Shown here piece by piece: positions 1 through 6,317 of a DNA stretch of 9,963 nt (position 1 is its first letter; each line of letters begins with the position of its first letter). Where the stretch lies: contig DATEQV010000265.1 in NCBI GenBank assembly GCA_035272265.1, positions 1-9,963 of the forward strand, read 5' to 3'. Source of the stretch: Acidisphaera sp035272265 (lineage in GTDB: Bacteria > Pseudomonadota > Alphaproteobacteria > Acetobacterales > Acetobacteraceae). The notes under the pieces were generated by a model, which worked only from the letters and a program-made list of their open reading frames with translations, was not told the origin of the DNA and did no database searches. A program made the position numbers and the translations under genes.

Positions 1-112
1 CCCGCCCGGCAGCACGACCATCATCAAGATCGGCGCCGCGCGGTGGACAATTCCCCTGCCGCCCCGTCGTTCCGTCGGCGCCCCGACGACCGGCGCTGCA
101 AACCAAGCCGCG

Positions 113-304
113 CTACGACATCCGCTCCATGCGCAGCATCATCTCGGCCGGCAGGGCGGCGCGCGCCGCGAGCGCGATGATGACCAGGCGCCACACCGCG
201 ACGCACGCGGCGGCGGGCCCGAAGCCCAGCCGGCCGAGGCCGCCGACATCGCCCGGCAGCGACAGCACCCGCACGCCGCCGAACCACGGCAGCCGGGGCC
301 ACGT
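113..304 (-). pseudogene. Unidentified short ORF with membrane-like segment, possibly a 5'-truncated remnant
   Basis: I do not recognise this product. From about position 304 down to the TAG at 113-115, the minus-strand frame has 61 of 62 codons ending in G or C, which is typical of real coding sequence in this GC-rich DNA. The same frame further upstream (305-367) loses this bias, with 6 of 22 codons ending in A or T. The peptide contains PWFGG, then LPGDV, then a hydrophobic stretch around ACVAVWRLVIIALAARAAL, and ends MERMS. No ATG opens the biased part. A GTG at 274 is the first plausible start, and I see no clear ribosome binding site for it. The PW-x-G...LPGDV pattern faintly recalls DUF2905 small membrane proteins, but the first membrane helix of that family is absent. 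It may be a remnant of a larger gene or a small gene with a non-ATG start. Confidence 0.35.
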
Positions 305-337
305 CCGTTCGATCGATCGAGGGATGTCGGGGCAGGT

Positions 338-378
338 TCCCGGCCGGCCGATGGATCGTCCGGTCAAGCCGGCCGGGA
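338..378 (-). terminator. GC-rich hairpin downstream of the GYD gene
   Basis: Positions 339-348 and 368-377 are a perfect 10-bp inverted repeat (CCCGGCCGGC / GCCGGCCGGG), extended by a T-A pair at 338/378, with a 19-nt loop. It begins about 18 nt after the stop codon of the minus-strand GYD gene, where a terminator would sit. No T-run follows on either strand, so the call rests on stem strength and placement. It may act as an mRNA 3'-end stabiliser instead. Confidence 0.45.
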
Positions 379-395
379 GGCAGAGACGTGAGACG

Positions 396-722
396 CTACT
401 TCGCCGGCTTGTAGTGGATCGCGCTGGCCTTCTTCATCGCGGCGACCGCGTCATGGCCGCTGATCAGCACGGTCGTCTGCGCCGACTTCACCGCGCCGCC
501 GGCGCCGACGGCGAGCGCGATCGCCGACATCGCCTCGGCGCTCGGCAGGTCGAAGATCAGGACCAGGTCGTACTCGCCGAAGCTGTAATAGGAGCCGACG
601 AGCTTGCCGCCGCCGGCCTCGGCCAGGGCTTTGCCGACGCTGTCGCCGCGGTTTTCCGGGTGCTTGAGCTGGGCGGCCCACGACTCTGGCGTGTAGGCGA
701 GCTGATACATGAAGAGCGCCAT
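396..722 (-). CDS. GYD domain-containing protein
   Basis: This encodes 108 residues, the usual size for a single GYD-domain protein. It opens MALFMYQLAYT, a beta strand typical of the family's ferredoxin-like fold. It continues with ESW and a helix, then the signature-like GSYYSFGEYDLVLIFDLP (about residues 43-60), which contains the G-x-YD core that names the family. It ends with a further strand around TTVLIS and a basic tail, HYKPAK. GYD proteins are small cytoplasmic proteins of unknown biochemical role, related in fold to dimeric alpha-beta barrel proteins. I chose the ATG at 722 over the one at 737 because GGAGG lies 5 nt upstream of it. The gene stands alone: 200 bp separate it from the GT2 gene's 3' end and a strong hairpin follows it. 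The family call is firm; the function is not known. Confidence 0.85.
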   Translation of the reverse strand: MALFMYQLAYTPESWAAQLKHPENRGDSVGKALAEAGGGKLVGSYYSFGEYDLVLIFDLPSAEAMSAIALAVGAGGAVKSAQTTVLISGHDAVAAMKKASAIHYKPAK

Positions 723-737
723 CGTTTCCTCCGTCAT

Positions 738-906
738 TGGTTGAGACTCAGGACTAGCAGCGCACCGACGTCACGGCCTGCACGGCCCGACGAAAACCCG
801 CGTGGCTCTGGATGCGCCGGGGAAACGTTCGGACCGCGGGCGTTTGCTGTCAAGCTGATCCTGGTGTCGTTCAGGTGAACTCTGCAGCCGCACCGGACAT
901 CGCATC
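738..906. other. Intergenic stretch without recognisable gene
   Basis: This is the body of the roughly 215-bp gap between the GYD gene start and the GT2 gene end. Open frames cross it on both strands, but they are arginine- and alanine-rich translations of the GC-rich background and match nothing I know. It should contain the promoter of the GYD gene, just above 722 on the minus strand. I could not pick out convincing -35 or -10 hexamers. Confidence 0.4.
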
Positions 907-930
907 CGGCCGTCGGGCTTGGCCCGGCCG
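907..930 (-). terminator. Candidate terminator hairpin after the GT2 gene
   Basis: CGGGC (914-918) pairs with GCCCG (922-926) across a TTG loop. The stem continues with CGGC (907-910) against GCCG (927-930), with a 3-nt bulge between. It lies 7 nt past the minus-strand stop at 938-940, at the end of the long co-directional cluster. There is no T-run, so this is a tentative operon-end structure. Confidence 0.35.
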
Positions 931-937
931 TCTCCGA

Positions 938-1633
938 TCACGCCTGGCGCGCGAGACGAAAAAGCACTCGCGCGATACGCGAACCGGCGCGCAACGTCCC
1001 GCGCAGATTGCCGGCAACCTTCGAGTGGCCGGCGAGGCGTCGGCCGTACGGCAGCGGGACCTCGCGGATGCGCAGCCGGGCGCGCGCCGCGCGCATCTGC
1101 ATCTCCAGATTCCAGCCGTAGCCCATCTCCGTCATGCCGAGGCGATCCAAGGTGTCGAGGCGGATCGCGCGGAAGGCACACATGTCGGAATACGTCACAC
1201 CCGTCGTGAGTCCGACGGCGCGGCCGATCAGCCAGCCGGCGGCGACCTGATGCCACAACATGCTGCCGGGCTCCCGCGCGCCCTTGGTGCGCGAGGCGAG
1301 GACGAGATCGAGCTCGCCCGCGAGCACCGGCCGCACGAGCTCGCCCGCGCGCTCGCACGCATCCGCGCCGTCGCCGTCGAGGAACAGCACCACCTCGGCG
1401 CCGAGTGCGCGCGCGCGTGCGGCCCCGGTGAGGCAGGCGCGGCCGTAGCCCGCGCGCGCTTCCTCGATCACCTCGGCACCGGCGGCCCGCGCTTCGGCCA
1501 CGGTCGCATCGGTGCTGCCGCCGTCGACCACGATGACGGCATCGACGACGTCGCGGGGAAGGCGGGTGACGGTCGGCCCGATGGCACCGGCTTCGTTGAG
1601 CACGGGAATGACGGCGGCGACGCGGGTGGTCAT
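938..1633 (-). CDS. Glycosyltransferase family 2 (dolichyl/polyprenyl-phosphate sugar synthase-like)
   Basis: This 231-residue GT-A enzyme has the GT2 layout. It opens VAAVIPVLNEAGAIG (residues 5-19), followed by VVDGGSTD (about 35-42) for nucleotide binding. FLDGDGAD (84-91) carries the metal-binding aspartates. Then come SDMCAFRAI and GYGWNLEMQ (about 149-179), and a basic end with RRLAGHSKV (198-206), which resembles the R-x-G-x-SK segment of polyprenyl-phosphate mannose synthases. No C-terminal membrane helices are present, as in the soluble DPM1-type forms. The expected reaction is transfer of a sugar from a nucleotide sugar to a polyprenyl phosphate, giving a lipid-linked donor at the inner membrane. 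A GT87-type enzyme encoded in the same cluster could use such a donor (inference). The ATG at 1633 has no clear ribosome binding site, and a palindromic repeat ends 11 nt upstream. Confidence 0.85.
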   Translation of the reverse strand: MTTRVAAVIPVLNEAGAIGPTVTRLPRDVVDAVIVVDGGSTDATVAEARAAGAEVIEEARAGYGRACLTGAARARALGAEVVLFLDGDGADACERAGELVRPVLAGELDLVLASRTKGAREPGSMLWHQVAAGWLIGRAVGLTTGVTYSDMCAFRAIRLDTLDRLGMTEMGYGWNLEMQMRAARARLRIREVPLPYGRRLAGHSKVAGNLRGTLRAGSRIARVLFRLARQA

Positions 1634-1644
1634 ATCATGTCATA

Positions 1645-1739
1645 CGTCATCGTGAGGAGCGCAGCGACGTGGCGATCCAGGGTCGCACGGGAGCGTTTAT
1701 CACGTTGCCCTGGATCGCCACGCTTCGCTCGCGATGACG
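1645..1739. repeat. Imperfect palindromic intergenic repeat (alphaproteobacterial REP-like)
   Basis: The left arm (1645-1682) and right arm (1708-1739) are inverted copies around a 25-nt centre. Both outer ends read CGTCATCG and both inner ends read TGGCGATCCAGGG when the right arm is reverse-complemented. The arms differ by one substitution and by a stretch of about 13 versus 7 nt containing GAGCGCAGCG or GAAGCG. The word pattern (GAGGAGCGCAGCGACG, GCGATCCAG) matches the dispersed mobile-like repeats I know from many alphaproteobacteria. Translation of the region gives the tell-tale RERSVAIQ...WIATSLRSS peptide, which is a spurious ORF. The element fills most of the gap between the radical SAM gene and the GT2 gene, and would fold into a long hairpin in the mRNA. 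Confidence 0.85.
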
Positions 1740-1783
1740 GGAGAGGCGGCGAGAACGGGGAACACGTCGAAAGCCGCCGAACC

Positions 1784-2854
1784 TCACAAACTCCAGCGCA
1801 ACCCGCAATTCTGACACGGCTTGGGTGGCGCTTCGCTCAGCAGCGCACGGCGAAAATCCTGATACGCCTGACCGTTCCACATCTCAGCCAGCGACTGCGA
1901 TTTCGCCTGCCCGAGCGTGTAGGTGTCATAATTGCGCGCGGAGAATGGCGCGATGCAGCAGGGCAGGGCGCGGCCGTGCGCGGTGAAATACATCAGCGAC
2001 CACGGCCGCCGGCACAGCGACCACGGCGCATCGTCCGCCTGCTTCTTCAGGCTCAGTCCGGGCTCGGTCGCGCCCGACGCGTCCAGCGTGACGCCAAGCG
2101 CGCGGCCGATCGCCACGGCCTCGTCGATCGCCGCCTGCTCCTCTTCTTGCGTGCTCTCGAACAGGCTGCTTTCGGCGCGCGCCATGCCGTAGCCGGCCTC
2201 GTCGAAGGTCAGGCGTTGCAGGTGGACCTCCGACACGCCCATCGACGCGGACAGGCGCACGAACTCCGGCAATTGCTGCACGGTCTCCTTCAGCCCGGTC
2301 AGCCACAGCGACACTTTCGGCGTGGTCGCGCCCACCTTCACCTGATACGCCGTGAACCGTCCGACGTCGCGCACGATGCGCGCGAAGAAGTCCTTGCCGC
2401 GCACGGCCTTGTAGGTGGCGGCGTCGGCGGCGTCGAGCGAGACGCGCAGCTCGTCGAGGCCGCTGTCGATCAGCACCGGGAAGATGCGCTCGCGCATCAG
2501 CGTGCCGTTGGTGTTGAACAGCACGTAGATGCCGCGGTCCTTCAGGTAGCGGATCATGCGCGGCAGGTCGCGCACCATCATCGGCTCGCCGACGCCGTGC
2601 AGCACGACGCGGGTCACCGACGGGGCCTGGTCGACGATGCCGGTGAAAATCTCCCAGCTCATGTCGGCGGGCGGCTCGAGCGTTTCGAACGTGCGCGGAC
2701 AGGTCTCGCACAGCAGGTTGCAGCGGTTCGTCACCTCCAGATAGAGGCAGACGGGCGGTGCGGACGCGACCGGACCGCGTTCGGGGCCGATCTGCTCGAA
2801 GTAGCGGCGCGGGTCGGGGCGTTGCGTGGCGGGCGCCATCATGGTGTCCGGCAT
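1784..2854 (-). CDS. Radical SAM protein with SPASM-like C-terminal domain
   Basis: This 356-residue protein has the radical SAM cluster motif as C-x3-C-x2-C at C45, C49 and C52, within YLEVTNRCNLLCETC. That motif binds the [4Fe-4S] cluster which cleaves S-adenosylmethionine. GVGEP (87-91) is the usual SAM-binding GGE-like segment, and NTNGT (114-118) and LRVSLDA (136-142) are conserved barrel strands. The C-terminus has C281, C299, C300, C347 and C350 with CQNCG at the end, and an EMWN element (324-327) common in SPASM proteins that bind an auxiliary cluster. SPASM enzymes modify peptides, carbohydrates or alcohols; the substrate here is unknown, and no short precursor peptide is evident nearby. 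AAGGA lies 7 nt before the ATG at 2854, which overlaps the GT87 gene by 16 nt. The ATG at 2842 would give a 4-nt overlap but lacks a binding site. Confidence 0.88.
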   Translation of the reverse strand: MPDTMMAPATQRPDPRRYFEQIGPERGPVASAPPVCLYLEVTNRCNLLCETCPRTFETLEPPADMSWEIFTGIVDQAPSVTRVVLHGVGEPMMVRDLPRMIRYLKDRGIYVLFNTNGTLMRERIFPVLIDSGLDELRVSLDAADAATYKAVRGKDFFARIVRDVGRFTAYQVKVGATTPKVSLWLTGLKETVQQLPEFVRLSASMGVSEVHLQRLTFDEAGYGMARAESSLFESTQEEEQAAIDEAVAIGRALGVTLDASGATEPGLSLKKQADDAPWSLCRRPWSLMYFTAHGRALPCCIAPFSARNYDTYTLGQAKSQSLAEMWNGQAYQDFRRALLSEAPPKPCQNCGLRWSL

Positions 2855-4158
2855 CGGGGCTTCCTTGTCCTAAGGGTGTCTCGCGCAGCCAGGACGGCGA
2901 ACGGCACGAAGATCAGGGAAGGCCACCAGAAGCGCTCCTCCCACGGGTTGAGATAAAGGATCATGGGCGCGATCGACAGCCACAGGACCGATGACAACGT
3001 TGCGAGGCAGCAGGGAAACGCCAGCCAGGGAAAGTACCACTCGTAATGCGGCGACAGCAGCGCGGTGAACGCCGCCCCCAGCACCGCGACCTGACCGCCC
3101 ATCCGCGTCGTGTCGGCGGCCACGTCCGGCGCAGGCGGGGCGAAGGCGAAGCGCCACGAGATCGCGCCGAGCACAACCGCCACGAACGCACCGTACGCGA
3201 GCAGCGCCGCGTGCGGCAGCGTCGCGAGCTGGCCGATGCCGTCGAGCAGCCACAGGCCGGTGCCCTTCGCGATGCCTTCCTCCTGCGCGTAGCCGGGCAG
3301 GAAGCCGAACACACGCGCGCCGATGCCGAGGAACGGGGCATACAGCAGCAGCACGGTGGCGACGAAGGCCGCCGGCATCCGCCAGTCCCAGCGTCGCCAC
3401 AACGCGGGGAACGCGACCAGCGGGATCAGCTTGGTGAGCGTCGCGGCGGCCAGCGCGATGCCGGTTGCCGCGTTGCGGTGAAAGGCCCGCGCGAGCATCG
3501 CCAGCGCGAGCAGGCCCAGCGCCAGCGCATCCACATGGCCGTCGCTCGCGTTGCACCAGACGGCGAGCGGGTTCCAGGCGTAGATCAGGACGCGCACGAG
3601 CGGCAGGCGGGCGCGGCGCAGCATGACGAGCATGCAGGCGATTGCGATGCACTCGACGCCGACCATCGCGATTTTCATCGCCAGCACGGTGGGGCTGATC
3701 GCGGCGACGGCCCGGTAGATCAGCTGTGCCGCCGGCATGTAGATCGTCGGCGCGTATTCTTTCCGTCCGATATGCGGATAGATCGCGTCGTCGCGCAGCT
3801 TCGCGAGGGCCGGGTCGGACGGAATGTAGCGGTACGGGTTGATGCCCGCGTTCTGCACGCGGCCGTCCCAGACATAGCGGAAGATGTCGCTCGACAGGAA
3901 CGGCGGCCCCGGCAGCACGATCGCCCGCATCGCTGCCGCCGCGATCAGCACGGCCAGCAGCTGCCCGTTCGTGCTTCCACGCAGCACCAGCCGCACCGAT
4001 GCGGCCCAGACGACGCCTGCCACTGCCAGGATCGACACGAACACATACAGCCGCGGCTGCGAGAGTGTGTCCGTGCCGGGGATGTGCAGCGACAGGCCCG
4101 CGGCGGTCAGCGCCACCAGCGCCGCGCCCAGCGCCGGCAGGTGCCAGCGCGCGGTCAC
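2839..4158 (-). CDS. GT87/DUF2029-like integral membrane glycosyltransferase
   Basis: This 439-residue, very hydrophobic protein has about ten or more predicted membrane segments spread along its length. The first extracytoplasmic loop carries SSDIFRYVWDGR (about 89-100) followed by GINPYRY. This acidic-plus-arginine loop is the catalytic-site signature of GT-C mannosyltransferase-like enzymes that use polyprenyl-phosphate sugars. Later landmarks are YAPTIYMP, NPLAVWCNASDGHVDAL and LTKLIPLV, all typical of GT87 and related families. It should transfer a sugar on the outer face of the inner membrane. The GT2 enzyme in the same cluster is a candidate source of the lipid-linked donor (inference). 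The start is GTG at 4158, inside a GTGA overlap of 4 nt with the DUF2064 gene stop, which indicates translational coupling. The family assignment is good, but the sugar and acceptor cannot be read from the sequence. Confidence 0.83.
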   Translation of the reverse strand: MTARWHLPALGAALVALTAAGLSLHIPGTDTLSQPRLYVFVSILAVAGVVWAASVRLVLRGSTNGQLLAVLIAAAAMRAIVLPGPPFLSSDIFRYVWDGRVQNAGINPYRYIPSDPALAKLRDDAIYPHIGRKEYAPTIYMPAAQLIYRAVAAISPTVLAMKIAMVGVECIAIACMLVMLRRARLPLVRVLIYAWNPLAVWCNASDGHVDALALGLLALAMLARAFHRNAATGIALAAATLTKLIPLVAFPALWRRWDWRMPAAFVATVLLLYAPFLGIGARVFGFLPGYAQEEGIAKGTGLWLLDGIGQLATLPHAALLAYGAFVAVVLGAISWRFAFAPPAPDVAADTTRMGGQVAVLGAAFTALLSPHYEWYFPWLAFPCCLATLSSVLWLSIAPMILYLNPWEERFWWPSLIFVPFAVLAARDTLRTRKPRCRTP

Positions 4159-4874
4159 CGTTCCGGCCGCAGAAGGTCCTCGATCCCATGACGCGCGACG
4201 ATTTCGGCGGTGGCGGGGGCTTCGAAGCGGCTGAACTCGTAGATGTCGAGCGGCGAGACGCGCATCTCCTGCAACAGGCGGCGCAGCGACGGTGCGTCGT
4301 CGACATCGAACCAGCGCGGCAGCTCGTGTCGCGTGAAACCGGTGCGTCCGGCAGCCGCGCGAGTCTGTGCGGCGACGCGCGAGGTGCTCCAGTCGATGCC
4401 GGCGAACAGCGCGGGATGTGCCTCGGTCACGCCGAGCGCGTAGTAGCCGCCGTCCGCCGCCGAGCCGAGCACGATGCGCCCGGGCTGCATCTGCCAGCCC
4501 ATCTCCACCAGGATGTCGGTCGGCAGGTTGGGGCTGTCGGAGTTGAGCAAACAGACGCCGCCATAGCCGCGCGCCAGCAGGTCGCGCGCGGCGTGGTACA
4601 GGCAGCGGCCGAAGCCCTCGATGCCGGGCGGCATGTCGCCGCTGCCGTCGGCGAGCACGAATTGCGTGCCCTCGGCGACGATCCCGGCGAAGCCATCTTC
4701 GGAGCCGGCGGGCGCGTACGCAACCCAGGGATCGAGCGGCGCTTCGTCCGCGGCAAGCACGATGTTCTCCGTCACGTCGCGTAGGAACGCGGCACTCAGC
4801 GCCGCGGCCGCCTCGGGCGTCAGCGGCGGGACCAGGCGGGTCTTCGACCGCCCGGGCACCGGCGCCTTCGCCAT
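4155..4874 (-). CDS. DUF2064 / TIGR04282-like nucleotidyl- or glycosyltransferase
   Basis: The product (239 residues from the ATG at 4874) has a GT-A/CofC-like nucleotide-binding fold. It opens MAKAPVPGRSKTRL, the family's P-loop-like start, and continues with LLNSDSPNLP, the usual metal/nucleotide motif. Next come VLGSAADGGYYALG, FAGIDWSTSRV and WFDVDD, in the order seen across DUF2064 (TIGR04282) proteins. Members sit near radical SAM genes in many genomes, and current databases tie some to arsenosugar synthesis. That label should not be assumed here, because neither ArsM nor ArsS is in the window. The start is uncertain. The frame remains open upstream as ARFAVAV, which would supply the first beta strand, so GTG at 4877 or a CTG at 4901 is possible. 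The 5' end abuts the molybdoenzyme stop, and the 3' end overlaps the GT87 start by 4 nt. Confidence 0.82.
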   Translation of the reverse strand: MAKAPVPGRSKTRLVPPLTPEAAAALSAAFLRDVTENIVLAADEAPLDPWVAYAPAGSEDGFAGIVAEGTQFVLADGSGDMPPGIEGFGRCLYHAARDLLARGYGGVCLLNSDSPNLPTDILVEMGWQMQPGRIVLGSAADGGYYALGVTEAHPALFAGIDWSTSRVAAQTRAAAGRTGFTRHELPRWFDVDDAPSLRRLLQEMRVSPLDIYEFSRFEAPATAEIVARHGIEDLLRPER

Positions 4875-4902
4875 CACGGCAACGGCAAAGCGGGCTGACA
4901 GG

Positions 4903-5646
4903 TCAGAGGCCGCTGAACCAGTTGTAGCCGCGATCGGGCCAGAATCCGCCGGGGTAGAGGTTCGTGACATAGAGTGCCGTGACGAATTTCGGGTTCTTGA
5001 AGCCGAGCTTAGTTGGGATGCGGATCTTGAACGGGAAGCCGTGCCGGGGCGGCAAGGTCTGCCCGTTGAGGCCAAGTGCCAGCAGTGTCTGCGGATGCAG
5101 CGCGCTCGGCATGTCGATGCTTTCGTAGTAGCCGTCGGCGCACTCGAAGGCGACGTATTTTGCGTGAAGATCTGCGTCCACCGCTTGCAGGAACGTGCGC
5201 AGCGTCGGGCCGGTCCATTTGCCGATCTGGCTCCAGCCCTCGACGCAGACGTGACGGGTGGTCTGCGTCACCTGCGGCAGCGTGTGCAGCTTCTCGACCG
5301 TCCAAGGCGTCTTCTGGCCGATCAGGCCGGACAGCTCGAGCTTGTAGCTGGCGGCGTCCAGCTTGGGCGCGAGATCGGCCTGGTACCAGGCGTTGTAGCG
5401 GAACGGGTCGTCGATGTCGGAGTCGGGGAACTCGGTGGCGAGCGCCGCCCCGTTGCCGAACAGCGCTTCCTGCACGCGGTCGTTGAAGTGCGACACGGCC
5501 CGCAGCGCGCGCTGCACGCTGTCGTTGTCGCTGATGCCGCAGCCGGTGAGCAGCGACAGCGCGCCGAGCGACAGGCCGCCGCGCAGCGCTAGCCGCCGCT
5601 CGATCGAGTGGGCTTCGGTGCGGGAGATGACGTCGCCGAGGCGCAT
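4903..5646 (-). CDS. Molybdopterin-dependent oxidoreductase (sulfite oxidase/YedY-like fold), exported lipoprotein
   Basis: This 247-residue protein belongs to the oxidoreductase molybdopterin-binding family (PF00174). The motif RHVCVEGWSQIGKWTG places C134 as the likely cysteine ligand of molybdenum. DGYYESIDMPSALHP and LPPRHGFPFKIRIP, typical of the same domain, follow. The N-terminus has a twin-arginine-like ERRLALR (R17, R18) and a hydrophobic stretch ending LLTGC, with C36 in a lipobox, so a Tat-exported, membrane-anchored periplasmic enzyme is likely. It is shorter than typical MsrP/YedY proteins and I see no C-terminal dimerisation domain. The substrate (sulfite, sulfoxide or another S- or N-oxide) cannot be told. 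Its ATG overlaps the cytochrome b stop by 1 nt (TGATG), so the cytochrome is its obvious electron partner. Confidence 0.87.
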   Translation of the reverse strand: MRLGDVISRTEAHSIERRLALRGGLSLGALSLLTGCGISDNDSVQRALRAVSHFNDRVQEALFGNGAALATEFPDSDIDDPFRYNAWYQADLAPKLDAASYKLELSGLIGQKTPWTVEKLHTLPQVTQTTRHVCVEGWSQIGKWTGPTLRTFLQAVDADLHAKYVAFECADGYYESIDMPSALHPQTLLALGLNGQTLPPRHGFPFKIRIPTKLGFKNPKFVTALYVTNLYPGGFWPDRGYNWFSGL

Positions 5647-6317
5647 CAGTGGTGTCCTCCCCGCGCGCGGCCGAGCGTCATGGCGACGAAGGTCTTCGGC
5701 ACCAGCGCGACGAGGGCGACGTGAACCACGACGAACAGGGCGATCGCCGACATGAACAGGAAGTGCACGAGGCGCGCGCCCTGGAACCCGCCGAACAGGT
5801 AGGTCAGCCGCGCGAACTGCACCGGCTTCCAGATCGCCAGCCCCGACAGCAGCATCATCAGCACGGCGAAGCTGACGCCGAGATAGAACACCTTCTGCAC
5901 CGCGTTGTATTCGCCCAGCCGGTGATCGAGCTTGAACGTTGCGGCGGCGATGAAGTCGTGCAGGAACCCGCGCGGGCCGACGGGCAGCCAGTCGCGGCCG
6001 ATGTGCCGTGTCAGCAGCCCGTGCAGGATGAACACCAGGAAGCTCGCGAACAGCAGCCACATCGCGGCGAAGTGCCAGGCGATGGCGGACGCGACGCCGG
6101 GATCGTTGTGGATCGCGAGCTGCACGCGCCAGTCGCCGCCGAGCGTCGCCCAGTCGGGGAAGCGGAAGGGGAAGATCGGCACCGCGTTGTAGATGCGCCA
6201 GCCGCTGCCGATCATCAGGAGGATCGCCAATGCCATGCCCCAGTGTGACAGCCGGCGGATCAGCGGATGGCGCTGCTCGTCGAGCGCTTGTGCGTCCTGA
6301 ACGGCGACGTGACTCAT
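5646..6317 (-). CDS. Cytochrome b561-type membrane protein, electron partner of the molybdoenzyme
   Basis: This 223-residue protein has a short cytoplasmic lead and then four main hydrophobic helices (about 25-40, 80-100, 145-163 and 183-207). Candidate haem ligands lie on these helices: H25 in RRLSHWGMAL, H82 and/or H99 on the second, and H185 and H199 on the last. This suits the bacterial cytochrome b561/Ni-Fe hydrogenase b-type family (PF01292), which moves electrons between the quinone pool and a periplasmic oxidoreductase. The motifs GSGWRIYNA and HDFIAAATFKLDHRLGEYNAVQK are typical of versions paired with PF00174 molybdoenzymes. The start codon overlaps the upstream substrate-binding gene by 4 nt (ATGA) and the stop overlaps the molybdoenzyme start by 1 nt, so the three genes are translated together. 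It takes the place that the unrelated MsrQ/YedZ protein holds beside MsrP. Confidence 0.88.
   Translation of the reverse strand: MSHVAVQDAQALDEQRHPLIRRLSHWGMALAILLMIGSGWRIYNAVPIFPFRFPDWATLGGDWRVQLAIHNDPGVASAIAWHFAAMWLLFASFLVFILHGLLTRHIGRDWLPVGPRGFLHDFIAAATFKLDHRLGEYNAVQKVFYLGVSFAVLMMLLSGLAIWKPVQFARLTYLFGGFQGARLVHFLFMSAIALFVVVHVALVALVPKTFVAMTLGRARGGHH

Noticed and set aside
1..112. Possible gene end or start at the left window edge
   Set aside because: Frames are open on both strands, including a TTG-ATG-ATG on the minus strand near 35, but with no ribosome binding site and too little sequence to support a call.
129..878. Plus-strand 249-residue open frame over the GYD region
   Set aside because: It is antisense to the well-supported GYD gene and shows no domain or codon phasing.
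1647..1880. Minus-strand 77-residue ORF across the radical SAM-GT2 gap
   Set aside because: Its lower half is the translated palindromic repeat (RERSVAIQ...WIATSLRSS), a well-known false-gene signature, and its upper half overlaps the radical SAM gene in another frame.
812..2956. Plus-strand 714-residue open frame
   Set aside because: It runs opposite to the GT2 and radical SAM genes. Its composition (Arg, Ala, His, Gln-rich, no motifs) is that of an antisense shadow in GC-rich DNA.
2870..4306. Minus-strand 478-residue open frame overlapping the GT87 gene
   Set aside because: It is the same strand as GT87 but shifted by one frame, giving an Arg/Ala/Gly-rich product without membrane helices. 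The GT87 frame has clear motifs.
4155..4874. Assigning the DUF2064 gene, and so the cluster, to arsenosugar biosynthesis
   Set aside because: That database label follows family TIGR04282, but neither the arsenite methyltransferase ArsM nor the radical SAM enzyme ArsS is present. The radical SAM protein here has a SPASM-like tail.
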